64,000 nucleotides of DNA from Anaerovibrio lipolyticus (lineage in GTDB: Bacteria; Bacillota; Negativicutes; Selenomonadales; Selenomonadaceae). Positions 54,228 through 62,750 of this stretch are shown here, piece after piece (position 1 is the first letter of the stretch; each line of letters opens with the position of its first letter). Below the pieces are notes generated by a model. That model had not been told where the DNA came from. It saw only the letters and a program-made list of their open reading frames with translations, and made no database searches. Location: assembly GCF_021531495.1 (NCBI RefSeq), contig NZ_JADYTY010000002.1, positions 62,001-126,000 of the forward strand. Reading direction: 5' to 3'. Made by a program: the position numbers and the translations under genes.

Positions 54228-54737
54228 TTACTGAAGCATAAAGCTTGTTATATATACATCATATACAGAACCTTCGCCAAGAACCTTGTTCAGCTCAGAC
54301 TTGATTCTGCTCTTCAAATCATCCTGACGAGCAGCATCCAGCTCCTCAATCTTGACGGTACGAAGAATCTGCAATGTAGTATCCATAATCTTGGTTTCAG
54401 CAGCAGGTACCAGCTTGCCATCAGCAACATTGTTCTCATTTTCTGGGTTCAGCTCTACTGTAATACCTACCTTCAGGAAACGACTGGATTTGATACCTCC
54501 AACATTGACAATAATGCCCTCCTTGGCATCTCCCAGCTTGACAAATACACCTGGATCATGATTTCTGTTCTCAACAGAGGCCTGATTCCCCGCGGACATA
54601 AACTGGGTGGTGACGAAATAGGAAATACCGCCTGCCAACACAAGGCCCACCAATATCAACACTACAATGATGATTATTGGCAATTTTTTGCCTCCCTCTG
54701 CTGGAGCCGCCTCCTCTGTCTTTTCTTCATCAGCCAT
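54228..54737 (-). CDS. fliL: Flagellar basal-body protein FliL
   Basis: 169 residues: a charged cytoplasmic N-terminus (DEEKTEEAAPAEGGKK), one membrane helix (LPIIIIVVLILVGLVLAGGI, about 20-38), and a periplasmic stomatin-like FliL domain with FVKLGDAKEGIIVNVGG and VYDVYITSFMLQ at the end. It surrounds stators and helps motor output. The ribosome site AGGAG precedes its ATG. Confidence 0.92.
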   Translation of the reverse strand: MADEEKTEEAAPAEGGKKLPIIIIVVLILVGLVLAGGISYFVTTQFMSAGNQASVENRNHDPGVFVKLGDAKEGIIVNVGGIKSSRFLKVGITVELNPENENNVADGKLVPAAETKIMDTTLQILRTVKIEELDAARQDDLKSRIKSELNKVLGEGSVYDVYITSFMLQ

Positions 54738-54810
54738 TGCATTCCACTCCTTCTTTTACACTATATAAAATTAACCCACTTTAGAGGATTAAATTATATT
54801 CACATTTAAT

Positions 54811-54838
54811 ATTTTACCAATATTCTACTAAATTACAA
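54811..54838 (-). promoter_or_regulatory. Candidate promoter before fliL
   Basis: TTGTAA (54833-54838) and TAAAAT (54811-54816), 16 bases apart, in the 160-base AT-rich gap between flbD and fliL. Confidence 0.5.
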
Positions 54839-54897
54839 CCTTTCTTATAAAAACTTATCAGAAAAGGGTAATTTGCACTAGATACCAGCTCTATTTT

Positions 54898-55092
54898 TTA
54901 TTTATACAGAGCTCGCTTATATACCATAACCTTCCTGACAATATCCTCCATTCTATCCTGTACGATAAGCTTCTTGCCATTTGTCAGGGTTATAACTGTA
55001 TCAGGAGTTTCCTCCATAGTCTCAATAATTTCCGCATTGAGGATGAATTCTCCTTTTTTGCCATCGGAATTAAATTTTGTAAGTTTGATCAT
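54898..55092 (-). CDS. flbD: FlbD/SwrD family flagellar protein
   Basis: 64 residues. MIKLTKFN at the start, FILNAEIIETMEETPDTVI and TLTNGKKLIVQDRMEDIV make up the whole FlbD domain. In Bacillus the equivalent SwrD raises motor torque. The ATG at 55092 has GAGGAAA upstream; a longer in-frame stretch to 55152 lies inside the preceding leader. It normally follows flgE, which is missing here. Confidence 0.9.
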   Translation of the reverse strand: MIKLTKFNSDGKKGEFILNAEIIETMEETPDTVITLTNGKKLIVQDRMEDIVRKVMVYKRALYK

Positions 55093-55150
55093 GGTTCTTT
55101 CCTCCTCAATAATATACATCATCTTTGATGCTAATCCCTTACTCTCAGGC

Positions 55151-55176
55151 AAAAGCCCGATGGATATCCATCAGGC
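55151..55176 (-). terminator. Strong intrinsic terminator inside the flagellar cluster
   Basis: On the minus strand GCCTGATGG pairs with CCATCGGGC (nine pairs, one G-U; loop ATAT), followed by four T. It lies between the flg-operon protein and flbD, about 60 bases before the flbD start, and should stop much of the transcription coming from fliF-flgD. Confidence 0.75.
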
Positions 55177-55274
55177 CCTTATCCTGCGAGAGTACATTGT
55201 ACCTCTATAGTCATTGGCCATTCCCTGCCCCACTTCAGTCATTCCACGGGACAAGGCTCCCTGTACAGTCCAGC
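55177..55274 (-). ncRNA. Structured intergenic RNA element (candidate leader/sRNA)
   Basis: The 98 bases before the terminator can fold on the minus strand. CCTTGTCC (55249-55256) pairs with GGATAAGG (55177-55184), right next to the terminator hairpin; inside, GAGGTAC-AAT-GTAC(t)CTC (55188-55205) forms a second stem. It could be a leader, a small RNA processed from the operon, or a trace of lost sequence. A frame of about 23 codons from an ATG at 55239 is also open but has no good ribosome site. No known RNA family is recognised. Confidence 0.35.
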
Positions 55275-55667
55275 CTATGAAAGAATCGCCGCACTGTCTA
55301 TATTGGTAAAAATATTTTCCCTAGCGCTTTTGCCATCCATGGCAGTAATCACAGTTCGGTTGGCCACACTTACCACAAAAGCCATATCATTCATATAAAT
55401 CAGTGACTCTCTGGCTCCCTTTTGGGCCATCTTATCAACAGCATCATCCAGCTTCTGCAAATCCTCCTGACTCAAATCCAGCTGCCGGCTTTCCAGTCGC
55501 TGCAAAGCGTGATTGGAAAAGCTGACCTTCCGGGAAGCCTTTTGCAAAATATCCGCAAAGGAAGCACCTGCAATAGCTGTATTCTCTCTGCTAATTTTTT
55601 GTCCAAAACCGGATTTTTCCACAGGCAAAACAGGCTGCCCCGGAAAAATAATTCCTGAATTTGACAT
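55275..55667 (-). CDS. Flagellar operon protein, TIGR02530 family
   Basis: 130 residues, soluble. The conserved half is SFADILQKASRKVSFSNHAL (about 36-55), AVDKMAQKGARESLIYMNDM, and the closing SARENIFTNIDSAAIL, which marks this small family found between flgD and flgE in Firmicutes. Function is not defined; a hook or rod assembly role is assumed from position. It follows flgD by 20 bases. Confidence 0.88.
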   Translation of the reverse strand: MSNSGIIFPGQPVLPVEKSGFGQKISRENTAIAGASFADILQKASRKVSFSNHALQRLESRQLDLSQEDLQKLDDAVDKMAQKGARESLIYMNDMAFVVSVANRTVITAMDGKSARENIFTNIDSAAILS

Positions 55668-55687
55668 CCCACTTGCCTCCTTAAAGC

Positions 55688-56206
55688 TTATGCTCCTTCC
55701 CCAATGCGGGTAAGAGTAGAAATATCAACCTTGGTCAAGGCCTTGACCTTGTTGCCGCTTGCATCTACTATCTCTGTTTCTACCATCAAGGATGGTGAAC
55801 CATCAGAGATACTTACGCTTTTGGCTTTACCCTCATGGGTAGTAGTGCTGCCATCACTGTTAGTGGTAGTCCACTGCACAGTTTTGTCAATCATGCTGGT
55901 AAGCTGTCCCACCAACAAAGAAGTATCCATATTCTCGATCAAGGTATTTACCTTGGTAAGTCCACCGGCTACCTCTGTCATCTGCTCCAAAGCGGAGAAC
56001 TGAGCCAGCTGAGAAAGATACTCGCCGTTATCCATTGGATCTAATGGATCCTGATACTGCATCTGCTTTACCAGCAATGTCAAGAAAGTATCCTTGCTGA
56101 TGTAATCAGAATTAGCAGTTTTGTTAGCGTTCTGTTTTGCCATATACTGATCATAATCATAAGTAACGCCATCAACTGTTATGGTATTCAGAGAAGAACT
56201 TGCCAT
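55688..56206 (-). CDS. flgD: Hook assembly scaffold FlgD
   Basis: 172 residues. DTFLTLLVKQMQYQDPLDPM (about 39-58) and EYLSQLAQFSALEQM form the conserved FlgD N-domain; the rest is a short beta domain (about 100-170). It caps the growing hook. The protein is shorter than E. coli FlgD, as usual in Firmicutes. Confidence 0.94.
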   Translation of the reverse strand: MASSSLNTITVDGVTYDYDQYMAKQNANKTANSDYISKDTFLTLLVKQMQYQDPLDPMDNGEYLSQLAQFSALEQMTEVAGGLTKVNTLIENMDTSLLVGQLTSMIDKTVQWTTTNSDGSTTTHEGKAKSVSISDGSPSLMVETEIVDASGNKVKALTKVDISTLTRIGEGA

Positions 56207-56230
56207 ATCACATCCTCCTTTCTCATTACA

Positions 56231-57859
56231 TTATACACTGTAATCTACACCTCGGGAAATCTGGTTGCCCTGACTGTCCAGAACTACATCCTGATTTTCC
56301 TGGCTGTTTTCCAGCTCTGCTGCCAGATTCTCACTGGACTCCTCAAAGTCCTGCAAATCTGTCTGGCGGCTGCGTACCTGCTGTCCCTGATCCTGGTAGA
56401 AGCCCTGCTGTCCCTGATCCTGTGGCAGTTGTCCATCTGGCAAGCCAGTATGTACCTCCACATTATCCACCTTGATACCCTGCTCATCCAACTGCTGTCT
56501 AAGCTGAGTCATGGTTGTCTCCAGAATAGCTCTTACCTGGGCATTATCTGTATGGAATGTAGCAGTTACACCGCCATTACCATTAACAGACACCTTTAGA
56601 CTAAGCTGTCCTAGATGCTCTGGATTCAGCTTGATAATCATCTGACTGTCTGTGCCCCTCTGCAGAAGCTTGGCCTGTTCTACAATCTGCTGAGGCACAT
56701 TGTAGGTTTCTCTGGCCTGATTGGTCTGAGCAGCATTGCCCTCCACCTTCTGATTAGCACCAATCTGATTGTCCAAATTCTGCTGGAAGCTCAGGCCCTG
56801 ATTAGCTACAGAATCATTCTCTACATTCTTACCATCCTGTTGACTTGGTACAACCACATCGAAGCTGGCCTCTCCCTGAAGCTGACTGCCCTGCTGTTGT
56901 CCCTGACCATTAGTCATAGACTGCTGGCCATTCATAACAGGCATATTCTGCTGCAGCTGGCCTTCGGATTCAACAAACTCCAGTCCATCTGTCAGATTAG
57001 CCAACTGAGTCATGGAAACTCCATCCTCCTGAACCTCCTGAACCTGCTGTACTGCTGGCTGAGGGGTGTAAGCTCCCTGCTGTCCAGCCAAAAGATTCAG
57101 CATTTGCTGGTTTTTAACCTGCTGAGACTGCTGTACTACCACATTACCTGTATTATCCTTATTCTGGGCTGGCTTACTGCCCAACAAGGCTGCAATATCA
57201 TTAGGTGTATAGCTTTCCTGAGCCTTTACTGGCTGCTCAGCAGTTACTGCTACAGTCTCTACCTTCTGAACCTGCTCCACCATCTGTACAGGCTGAAGAC
57301 TCTCCACTGGATTCTCCTGCTGATTGGTCTGCTGTAATATTTCTGCCAGAGCCTCGTCACCTGCCAACTGTCCCTGAACATTTTCCTGAACAGTCTGCAA
57401 TCTGGTATCACCCTTGAAATAGGTATTTAGCTCTGCCATAGGTATATCCTGCACCAAGGATGCCTGGGCTTCTGCTGCCAACAAAGCAGCTGCCTGAGGA
57501 TTCTGCTGAGTTCCCTGAGTCTGTTGATTAATCTGGGCCTCCACTTCTCCCTTAGCCTTGTCCTGGGCCTTGGTCTGTGGCTTTTCCCCCTGCGGCTGGC
57601 TTGCTTCAGAGGTCTCCTGAGCCTTGCTCTGGGTATCTGCTGTATCAACAGCCTTACCCTGTGCATTACTGTCAGTCTTGGTGTAATCAGCATCCTTGCT
57701 TACATCATTCTTGTTACTGGCCTGCTGAGCCTGATCCAAGGTCTGAGAGAAATTCTCCTGCTTGGTTTTCGCAGTTCTGGTGCTAGCTTTGGAATTAACC
57801 TTGACAGCTTCCTTGCTGCTGCCTGCATTAAGGGAAAAAACATTGACGTTATTACTCAT
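56231..57859 (-). CDS. fliK: Flagellar hook-length control protein FliK
   Basis: 542 residues. The first 370 are Gln-rich and of low complexity, expected to be unfolded and to act as the hook ruler. The C-terminal Flg_hook domain spans about 380-465 (MIIKLNPEHLGQLSLKVSVN, AILETTMTQLRQQLDEQGIK) and signals FlhB to switch substrate. A further Gln-rich tail follows. ATG 57859 has GGAGG seven bases upstream; an in-frame start 13 codons earlier lacks a site. Confidence 0.92.
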   Translation of the reverse strand: MSNNVNVFSLNAGSSKEAVKVNSKASTRTAKTKQENFSQTLDQAQQASNKNDVSKDADYTKTDSNAQGKAVDTADTQSKAQETSEASQPQGEKPQTKAQDKAKGEVEAQINQQTQGTQQNPQAAALLAAEAQASLVQDIPMAELNTYFKGDTRLQTVQENVQGQLAGDEALAEILQQTNQQENPVESLQPVQMVEQVQKVETVAVTAEQPVKAQESYTPNDIAALLGSKPAQNKDNTGNVVVQQSQQVKNQQMLNLLAGQQGAYTPQPAVQQVQEVQEDGVSMTQLANLTDGLEFVESEGQLQQNMPVMNGQQSMTNGQGQQQGSQLQGEASFDVVVPSQQDGKNVENDSVANQGLSFQQNLDNQIGANQKVEGNAAQTNQARETYNVPQQIVEQAKLLQRGTDSQMIIKLNPEHLGQLSLKVSVNGNGGVTATFHTDNAQVRAILETTMTQLRQQLDEQGIKVDNVEVHTGLPDGQLPQDQGQQGFYQDQGQQVRSRQTDLQDFEESSENLAAELENSQENQDVVLDSQGNQISRGVDYSV

Positions 57860-57917
57860 AATTTCACCTCCCTTCAATAATATCGTATATCTAAGCACAA
57901 GTGCTTAATACGCTATC

Positions 57918-58523
57918 CTATTGCAACTGTTGCTGCTGAACTGCACCATTTTCATTGGTTACCTGCTGTACTCTCTTGGGAGCACCTACATACATAATCT
58001 TGGAAATTGTGGCTGCTCTATCAGGATCAAATTCCGTCAAAATTTGAGAAACCTGAGACTCATCCATGCGCTGGAAAATGGCAATGACAATATCATTATC
58101 CATAGTTTCCAAAATCTTTGCTGCATCTGCCGGCTTCATCTCATTATACAATCTCGCCAATTTGGACACACGCTTTTTTTCATCCGCCTGTCTCTGCTTG
58201 GTTAGCTTGTCGATTTCCTTCTGCGTAAGCTTCACAGGCTTGGATTTTTCACTATCCTTCTTAGCATTGGCTGTTTCCTGTACATCCTTTTCATCCGGTA
58301 CGGAAGAGGCTTCATCCACTGGCTTGGCAAAGAACTGACCTACAACCGGCATATTATACAGCCCCAGCTTTTTATTCATTTCACCAGAATCAAAAATCTG
58401 CAGGTAAATACCTAAGAAAAATCCCGCTATAACCAGCACCAACAGCAAAAACCCTTTACCAAATTTCTTCAGCCAACTTTGCTTTTGTACTGGCTCCTGC
58501 TCTGTATTATCCTTACTTGCCAT
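57918..58523 (-). CDS. motE: MotE-like flagellar protein (MgtE_N domain)
   Basis: 201 residues: cytoplasmic N-terminus, one membrane helix (FLLLVLVIAGFFLGIYLQI, about 26-44), a charged coiled-coil (about 95-125), and an MgtE_N/FliG-like helical domain (LYNEMKPADAAKILETMDND, AIFQRMDESQVSQILTEFDP) near the C-terminus. MotE proteins chaperone MotC-type partners or link to the motor; MotC is not in this window. It sits between the transglycosylase and fliK. Confidence 0.8.
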   Translation of the reverse strand: MASKDNTEQEPVQKQSWLKKFGKGFLLLVLVIAGFFLGIYLQIFDSGEMNKKLGLYNMPVVGQFFAKPVDEASSVPDEKDVQETANAKKDSEKSKPVKLTQKEIDKLTKQRQADEKKRVSKLARLYNEMKPADAAKILETMDNDIVIAIFQRMDESQVSQILTEFDPDRAATISKIMYVGAPKRVQQVTNENGAVQQQQLQ

Positions 58524-58536
58524 TCTACCACCCTAA

Positions 58537-59133
58537 TTAACGATAAATATCCAATACCTTATTAACATAATCCTGTGTTTCTCTATAAGGCGGGATACCA
58601 TTATATTCCTTTACAGCCTGGGGACCAGCATTATAAGCTGCTACAGCCTTCTGCACATCGCCGCCAAAGGTATCCATCATCTGTCTGAGGTATTTGGCGC
58701 CCCCCTCAATATTTTGACGCTTGTCATAGGGATTTACCCCCAGTCCTGCTGCCGTCTCAGGCATCAGCTGCATAACTCCCACTGCGCCGGCAGGAGAAAC
58801 CGCCTCCTGATTGCCACCAGACTCTGTCTGAGCCACTGCAGCCACCAATCTTGGATCTACCTGATATCTAGCTGCAGCCTCCTTAATCAGGCTGTTTGTA
58901 TCGCCAGAAATATTCAGCCCCACTGCCCCTCTGGATTCCATGCTCATAGCCTTATCCAGCTCGGTAGCAAAGCTGCCATTCTCCAGCCGTTGAGGCTTTT
59001 CCTGCTCAACACCGCCTGTTGCGGCAGTTTTATTTACATTTTCTTGATAGTTGGCGGCTGTATTTATACCAAACCGCATATTTAGCTCGTCAATACGATG
59101 TATTATGCTATTCAAACCTTCTATCTGCATCAT
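58537..59133 (-). CDS. Lytic transglycosylase (SLT domain) of flagellar cluster
   Basis: 198 residues. The soluble SLT domain is at about 80-198 with the catalytic Glu in VAAVAQTESGGNQEAVSPAG (about 107), then VGVMQLMPETAAGLGV and AVAAYNAGPQAVKEYNGIPP. The first 75 residues are low complexity without a classic signal peptide, so export may be through the flagellar apparatus. It would open peptidoglycan for rod passage, taking the role of FlgJ in other bacteria. Confidence 0.9.
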   Translation of the reverse strand: MMQIEGLNSIIHRIDELNMRFGINTAANYQENVNKTAATGGVEQEKPQRLENGSFATELDKAMSMESRGAVGLNISGDTNSLIKEAAARYQVDPRLVAAVAQTESGGNQEAVSPAGAVGVMQLMPETAAGLGVNPYDKRQNIEGGAKYLRQMMDTFGGDVQKAVAAYNAGPQAVKEYNGIPPYRETQDYVNKVLDIYR

Positions 59134-59168
59134 ATAAATTCACTTCCCATTTTTTCAGGCTCCACAGT

Positions 59169-59621
59169 CTAGCTGCGATTGCGGAAAAATAACTGTCCGC
59201 CTATCTCATCCAGCTGCTTCTGCTCCTCCTGCAAAGCCTCGCTCATATACTGCTGCAATCTTTTCTCCCGCAGCTGCTCTATGCTTTTCAGCTTATTCAT
59301 AACAGCTATCAGCTCATGCATCTTTTGCTGTCTGACAGCCTGCTTTTCCATAATAGTATGCTGCTGAGCTTCAATCTGCTCTCGCTTCCAGTTGAAGAAG
59401 CTGTTAAAGGTCATAAGACGTCCCAGGCTAATGGTTTTGCCCTCTCCGGTCAGCTCATCATAATCCCTATGCCCCTGAGCCATTTCCTGCAGATACACCT
59501 GCAGAACAGCTCTGGCCTCCTCCACCTCTTTGGTGGCTGTTGCCAGGGCAACCTGAGCCTTTTCCTTATTCATTCTTGTCACCTTTAACAGTGTCTCCAA
59601 CTTAAAACGAAATTTCTTCAT
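59169..59621 (-). CDS. fliJ: Flagellar export chaperone FliJ
   Basis: 150 residues, almost all coiled coil: KFRFKLETLLKVTRMNKEKA at the start, long Glu/Gln/Lys heptads to the end. It is the central stalk of the FliI ATPase, like F1 gamma. ATG 59621 is one base after the fliI stop with GGAAGG upstream, so the longer frame to 59696 is not used. Confidence 0.88.
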   Translation of the reverse strand: MKKFRFKLETLLKVTRMNKEKAQVALATATKEVEEARAVLQVYLQEMAQGHRDYDELTGEGKTISLGRLMTFNSFFNWKREQIEAQQHTIMEKQAVRQQKMHELIAVMNKLKSIEQLREKRLQQYMSEALQEEQKQLDEIGGQLFFRNRS

Positions 59622-59622
59622 G

Positions 59623-60936
59623 CTATATACCTTCCAGCCTCTGGATGGTTTCCTCGAAGCTTTGAACCTCAAATACACCCTGACACAGGAAATCATTTAT
59701 GGCATCAATCTTCTGTACAGCCTCATCAATCTTAGGACTTGATCCCTTTACATAGGCTCCTATGTGTATCAAATCCTCAGCCTCCTTGTACACTGCCATC
59801 AAAGCTCTCAGCTTACGATTGGCCTCCATATGCTCCTTGGGTACCACTGCCGACATAACTCGGCTAACGCTGGCCAATACATCAATAGCTGGAAAATGAT
59901 TCTGAGCTGCAATATTTCTGGACAACACAATATGTCCATCCAAAATACTACGCACCGCATCTGCAATAGGCTCATTCATATCATCGCCATCAACCAGAAC
60001 GGTATAAATACCAGTAATGGAGCCCTTAGCACTGGTGCCAGCTCTCTCTAGCAATCTTGGCAAAAGAGCAAAAACTGATGGGGTATAACCTCTGGTAGCA
60101 GGTGGTTCCCCTACCGTCAACCCGACCTCACGCTGGGCCATAGCAAAGCGGGTAACTGAGTCCATCATCAAAACTACCTTGCGGCCTCTATCCCGGAAAT
60201 ACTCCGCTATAGCTGTAGCCGTCAAAGCACCCTTGATACGAACCAGGGCTGGCTTATCTGAGGTAGCTACTACCACCACAGAACGCTTCAAGCCTTCCTC
60301 CCCCAAATCCCGCTCGATAAATTCCTTTACCTCACGACCTCGCTCTCCTACCAGAGCAATAACGCTAATATCTGCTTCAGTATTTCTGGCAATCATACTC
60401 AGCAATGTGGATTTACCTACGCCGCTGCCTGCCATAATACCAATACGCTGTCCCTGTCCCATAGTAATCAGTCCATCAATGGCTCTAACTCCTACATAAA
60501 GAGAATCCTTGATAACAGGTCTTTCCAAAGGAGCTGGCGGATCAGCCTGAATAGGATATTCCTTCTGACAAAGAATAGGTCCCTTACCATCTATAGGGTT
60601 CCCCAAGCCATCTATAACCCTTCCCAAAAGCTCTGGCCCAACCTTGACCTGCAGCACCTTCTGGGCAGAAACCACCTGACAGCCTGGACCAATCCCCTTG
60701 GTTTCCCCCAAAGGCATCAGCAGCACATATCCCTCTCGGAAGCCTACCACCTCTGCTGGCAGAGGCTCCACATCCTCAAAGTGGGAGTGTACATAGCACA
60801 GCTCTCCCATGCTGACATTTGGGCCGTTACATTCGATAACCAGACCAACAATCTGGACAACCTTGCCTATCATATTCATAGACTTGCAATGGTCTATAGC
60901 AGTATTGAATTTTTCCAGATTGATGTTTATATCCAT
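59623..60936 (-). CDS. fliI: Flagellum-specific ATPase FliI
   Basis: 437 residues, F1-beta-like. Walker A IMAGSGVGKSTLLSMIA (about 167), VIALVGERGREVKEF, Walker B VVLMMDSVTRFAMAQREVGL (about 257), and LLERAGTSAKGSIT. It powers delivery of export substrates, with FliH and FliJ encoded on either side. Its ATG overlaps the end of fliH. Confidence 0.95.
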   Translation of the reverse strand: MDININLEKFNTAIDHCKSMNMIGKVVQIVGLVIECNGPNVSMGELCYVHSHFEDVEPLPAEVVGFREGYVLLMPLGETKGIGPGCQVVSAQKVLQVKVGPELLGRVIDGLGNPIDGKGPILCQKEYPIQADPPAPLERPVIKDSLYVGVRAIDGLITMGQGQRIGIMAGSGVGKSTLLSMIARNTEADISVIALVGERGREVKEFIERDLGEEGLKRSVVVVATSDKPALVRIKGALTATAIAEYFRDRGRKVVLMMDSVTRFAMAQREVGLTVGEPPATRGYTPSVFALLPRLLERAGTSAKGSITGIYTVLVDGDDMNEPIADAVRSILDGHIVLSRNIAAQNHFPAIDVLASVSRVMSAVVPKEHMEANRKLRALMAVYKEAEDLIHIGAYVKGSSPKIDEAVQKIDAINDFLCQGVFEVQSFEETIQRLEGI

Positions 60937-61733
60937 TATTTCATTACATTCCTAACTGCCTGTTCCACCAGCCGCAGCTGAGTCGCTACGCCTGCATCCA
61001 CTACACCATTAGGGGATTCCACCAAACAATCCCCTGCTTTCAGAGAACCATCTGATTGAACCTCCAGCTGCCCGCTGCCCTCCAGCTGGGCCTGCAGCTC
61101 TGACTGGGCCATCATTACCAGCTCATACGCCTCTGGAGCCACCTTGACCACAACCTTAGGCTGATCCTTTACCTTTTGTATAGCTTCCTGTACCAAAGGC
61201 AGAATCATCTGAGGCACATCTATAAAGTGGCGAGGCAAAATCTTATTGGCAATCTTCAATACCATTTCAGCAATGGTATTTTCTGCCGAAGTAACATAAT
61301 CCTGACAGGCTGTTTGAGCCTCCTTGAGAAGCCGTTCTGCTCCAGCATTGGCATCCACCAAGATCTGATGCTGCTCCTCTCGAATCTGCTGAGCACCAGT
61401 CTCCCGGCCCTCTGCCAATCCCTGCTCATAGCCTTGCTTTTTAGCCTCCTCCTGAAGAGAGGCTACCTTATCCTGAGTATCCAGCATCAGCTTATCTGCC
61501 TCTGCCTTGGCCTCCTGACGAACAATCTCTGCCTGAATCTGGGCATCCTTTAGAAGCTGACTGGCCTTGGCCTCCTTGTGACGGATTTCTGCCAGCATAT
61601 GCTCCTGGGCCTCAGGTGTCATCAGCTCTTCCTCTGCCTGGGCTCCCTCCTCATTGGCGGAAACCACCATCGTAGGTACAGCTACAAACTTTGGCTCATC
61701 ATTATAGATGGCACCCTTTATTACCCTAGACAA
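60936..61733 (-). CDS. fliH: Flagellar assembly protein FliH
   Basis: 265 residues. A Glu/Ala/Lys/Gln-rich coiled coil (about 40-150) precedes the V-ATPase E/FliH-like C-domain (MVLKIANKILPRHFIDVPQM and KVDVP-type VAPEAYELVMMAQSELQ; SDGSLKAGDCLVESPNGVVD near 225). It regulates FliI. The start is TTG at 61733, overlapping the last codons of fliG. Confidence 0.87.
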   Translation of the reverse strand: MSRVIKGAIYNDEPKFVAVPTMVVSANEEGAQAEEELMTPEAQEHMLAEIRHKEAKASQLLKDAQIQAEIVRQEAKAEADKLMLDTQDKVASLQEEAKKQGYEQGLAEGRETGAQQIREEQHQILVDANAGAERLLKEAQTACQDYVTSAENTIAEMVLKIANKILPRHFIDVPQMILPLVQEAIQKVKDQPKVVVKVAPEAYELVMMAQSELQAQLEGSGQLEVQSDGSLKAGDCLVESPNGVVDAGVATQLRLVEQAVRNVMK

Positions 61734-62745
61734 TCATTTCGTCACCCTTTCCTCTGGAGACTACAATCTCGCCCTTATCCTCCAGTGCTCTGATAACATT
61801 TACAATCTTCTGCTGAGCGTCCTCAACATCCCTTATCTTTACAGGGCCCATGTATTCAATTTCCTCACGAAGCATATCGCCAGCACGCTTGGACATATTC
61901 TTGTAAATCTTGTCGGCAACTTCCTTGTTGGTTGCCTTCAAAGCCAGGGACAAATCCTTGGTATCCACCTCTCGGAGTACCATCTGGAGACTTCTGTCGT
62001 CCAGCATAACGATATCCTCGAATACAAACATGAGCTTCTTGATTTCTTCTGTAAGCTCTGGATTGTCCACTTCCAAATTCTCGATAATGGATTTCTCCGT
62101 AGTACGATCCACACGGTTCAGTACCTCTACGATGGCCTTTACGCCGCCTGCATCGCTGAAATTCTGTGTAACCAGAGCAGACAGCTTCCGCTCCAGCACT
62201 CGCTCTACCTCTCTCAGTACCTCCGGAGAAGTTCTATCCATAACCGCTATACGCTTAGCTACCTCGGCCTGTCTATCCTGTGGCAAAGATGTAAGAATCG
62301 TAGCAGCCTGATCTGGGTCCAAATAGGCCATTATCAAGGCGATGGTCTGAGGATGCTCATTCTGTATAAAGTTCAACAGCTGAGCTGGATCCGTCTTGTG
62401 CAGGAAATCAAAAGGACGTACCTGCAGGCTGGTAGTCAGCCTACTGATAATAGTAGTTGCCCTGTCTGCACCCAAAGCCTTTTCCAAAATGCTCTGGGCA
62501 TATTCCAACCCACCCTGGGACAGATAATTCTTGGCCATAGCCATCTGATAAAATTCTGAAATAACTGCCTTCTTTTCCTCAGGTGTAACCTGCTTGTGGT
62601 TGGCAATCTCCAGAGTCACCTTTTCTATTTCCTCGTCATTCATATGCTTGAATAACATGGAGGAATATTCAGGTCCCAGTACGATAAATAATATTGCTGC
62701 CTTTTGCTGATTGTTCAGCTCCGGCTCATCACCATACATATCCAT
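61726..62745 (-). CDS. fliG: Flagellar motor switch protein FliG
   Basis: 339 residues, full length. N-domain LNNQQKAAILFIVLGPEYSS, middle domain with the EHPQ motif in NEHPQTIALIMAYLDPDQAA (about 126), and the C-domain torque helix VMLDDRSLQMVLREVDTKDL (about 253-290) holding the charged residues that face the stator. It binds FliF through its N-domain; fliF is five bases upstream. Confidence 0.96.
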   Translation of the reverse strand: MDMYGDEPELNNQQKAAILFIVLGPEYSSMLFKHMNDEEIEKVTLEIANHKQVTPEEKKAVISEFYQMAMAKNYLSQGGLEYAQSILEKALGADRATTIISRLTTSLQVRPFDFLHKTDPAQLLNFIQNEHPQTIALIMAYLDPDQAATILTSLPQDRQAEVAKRIAVMDRTSPEVLREVERVLERKLSALVTQNFSDAGGVKAIVEVLNRVDRTTEKSIIENLEVDNPELTEEIKKLMFVFEDIVMLDDRSLQMVLREVDTKDLSLALKATNKEVADKIYKNMSKRAGDMLREEIEYMGPVKIRDVEDAQQKIVNVIRALEDKGEIVVSRGKGDEMIV

Positions 62746-62750
62746 AATTT

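Noticed and set aside
55177-55274. c-di-GMP (GEMM-I) riboswitch before flbD
   Set aside because: The conserved CACAGGGCAAA and GGTAGCGGGGTT-type blocks are absent, though the stretch is clearly structured.
55151-55274. Short protein of about 23 codons from an ATG at 55239 ending in the terminator
   Set aside because: No Shine-Dalgarno site at a proper distance and no similarity to the FlgE C-terminus; structure explains the sequence better.
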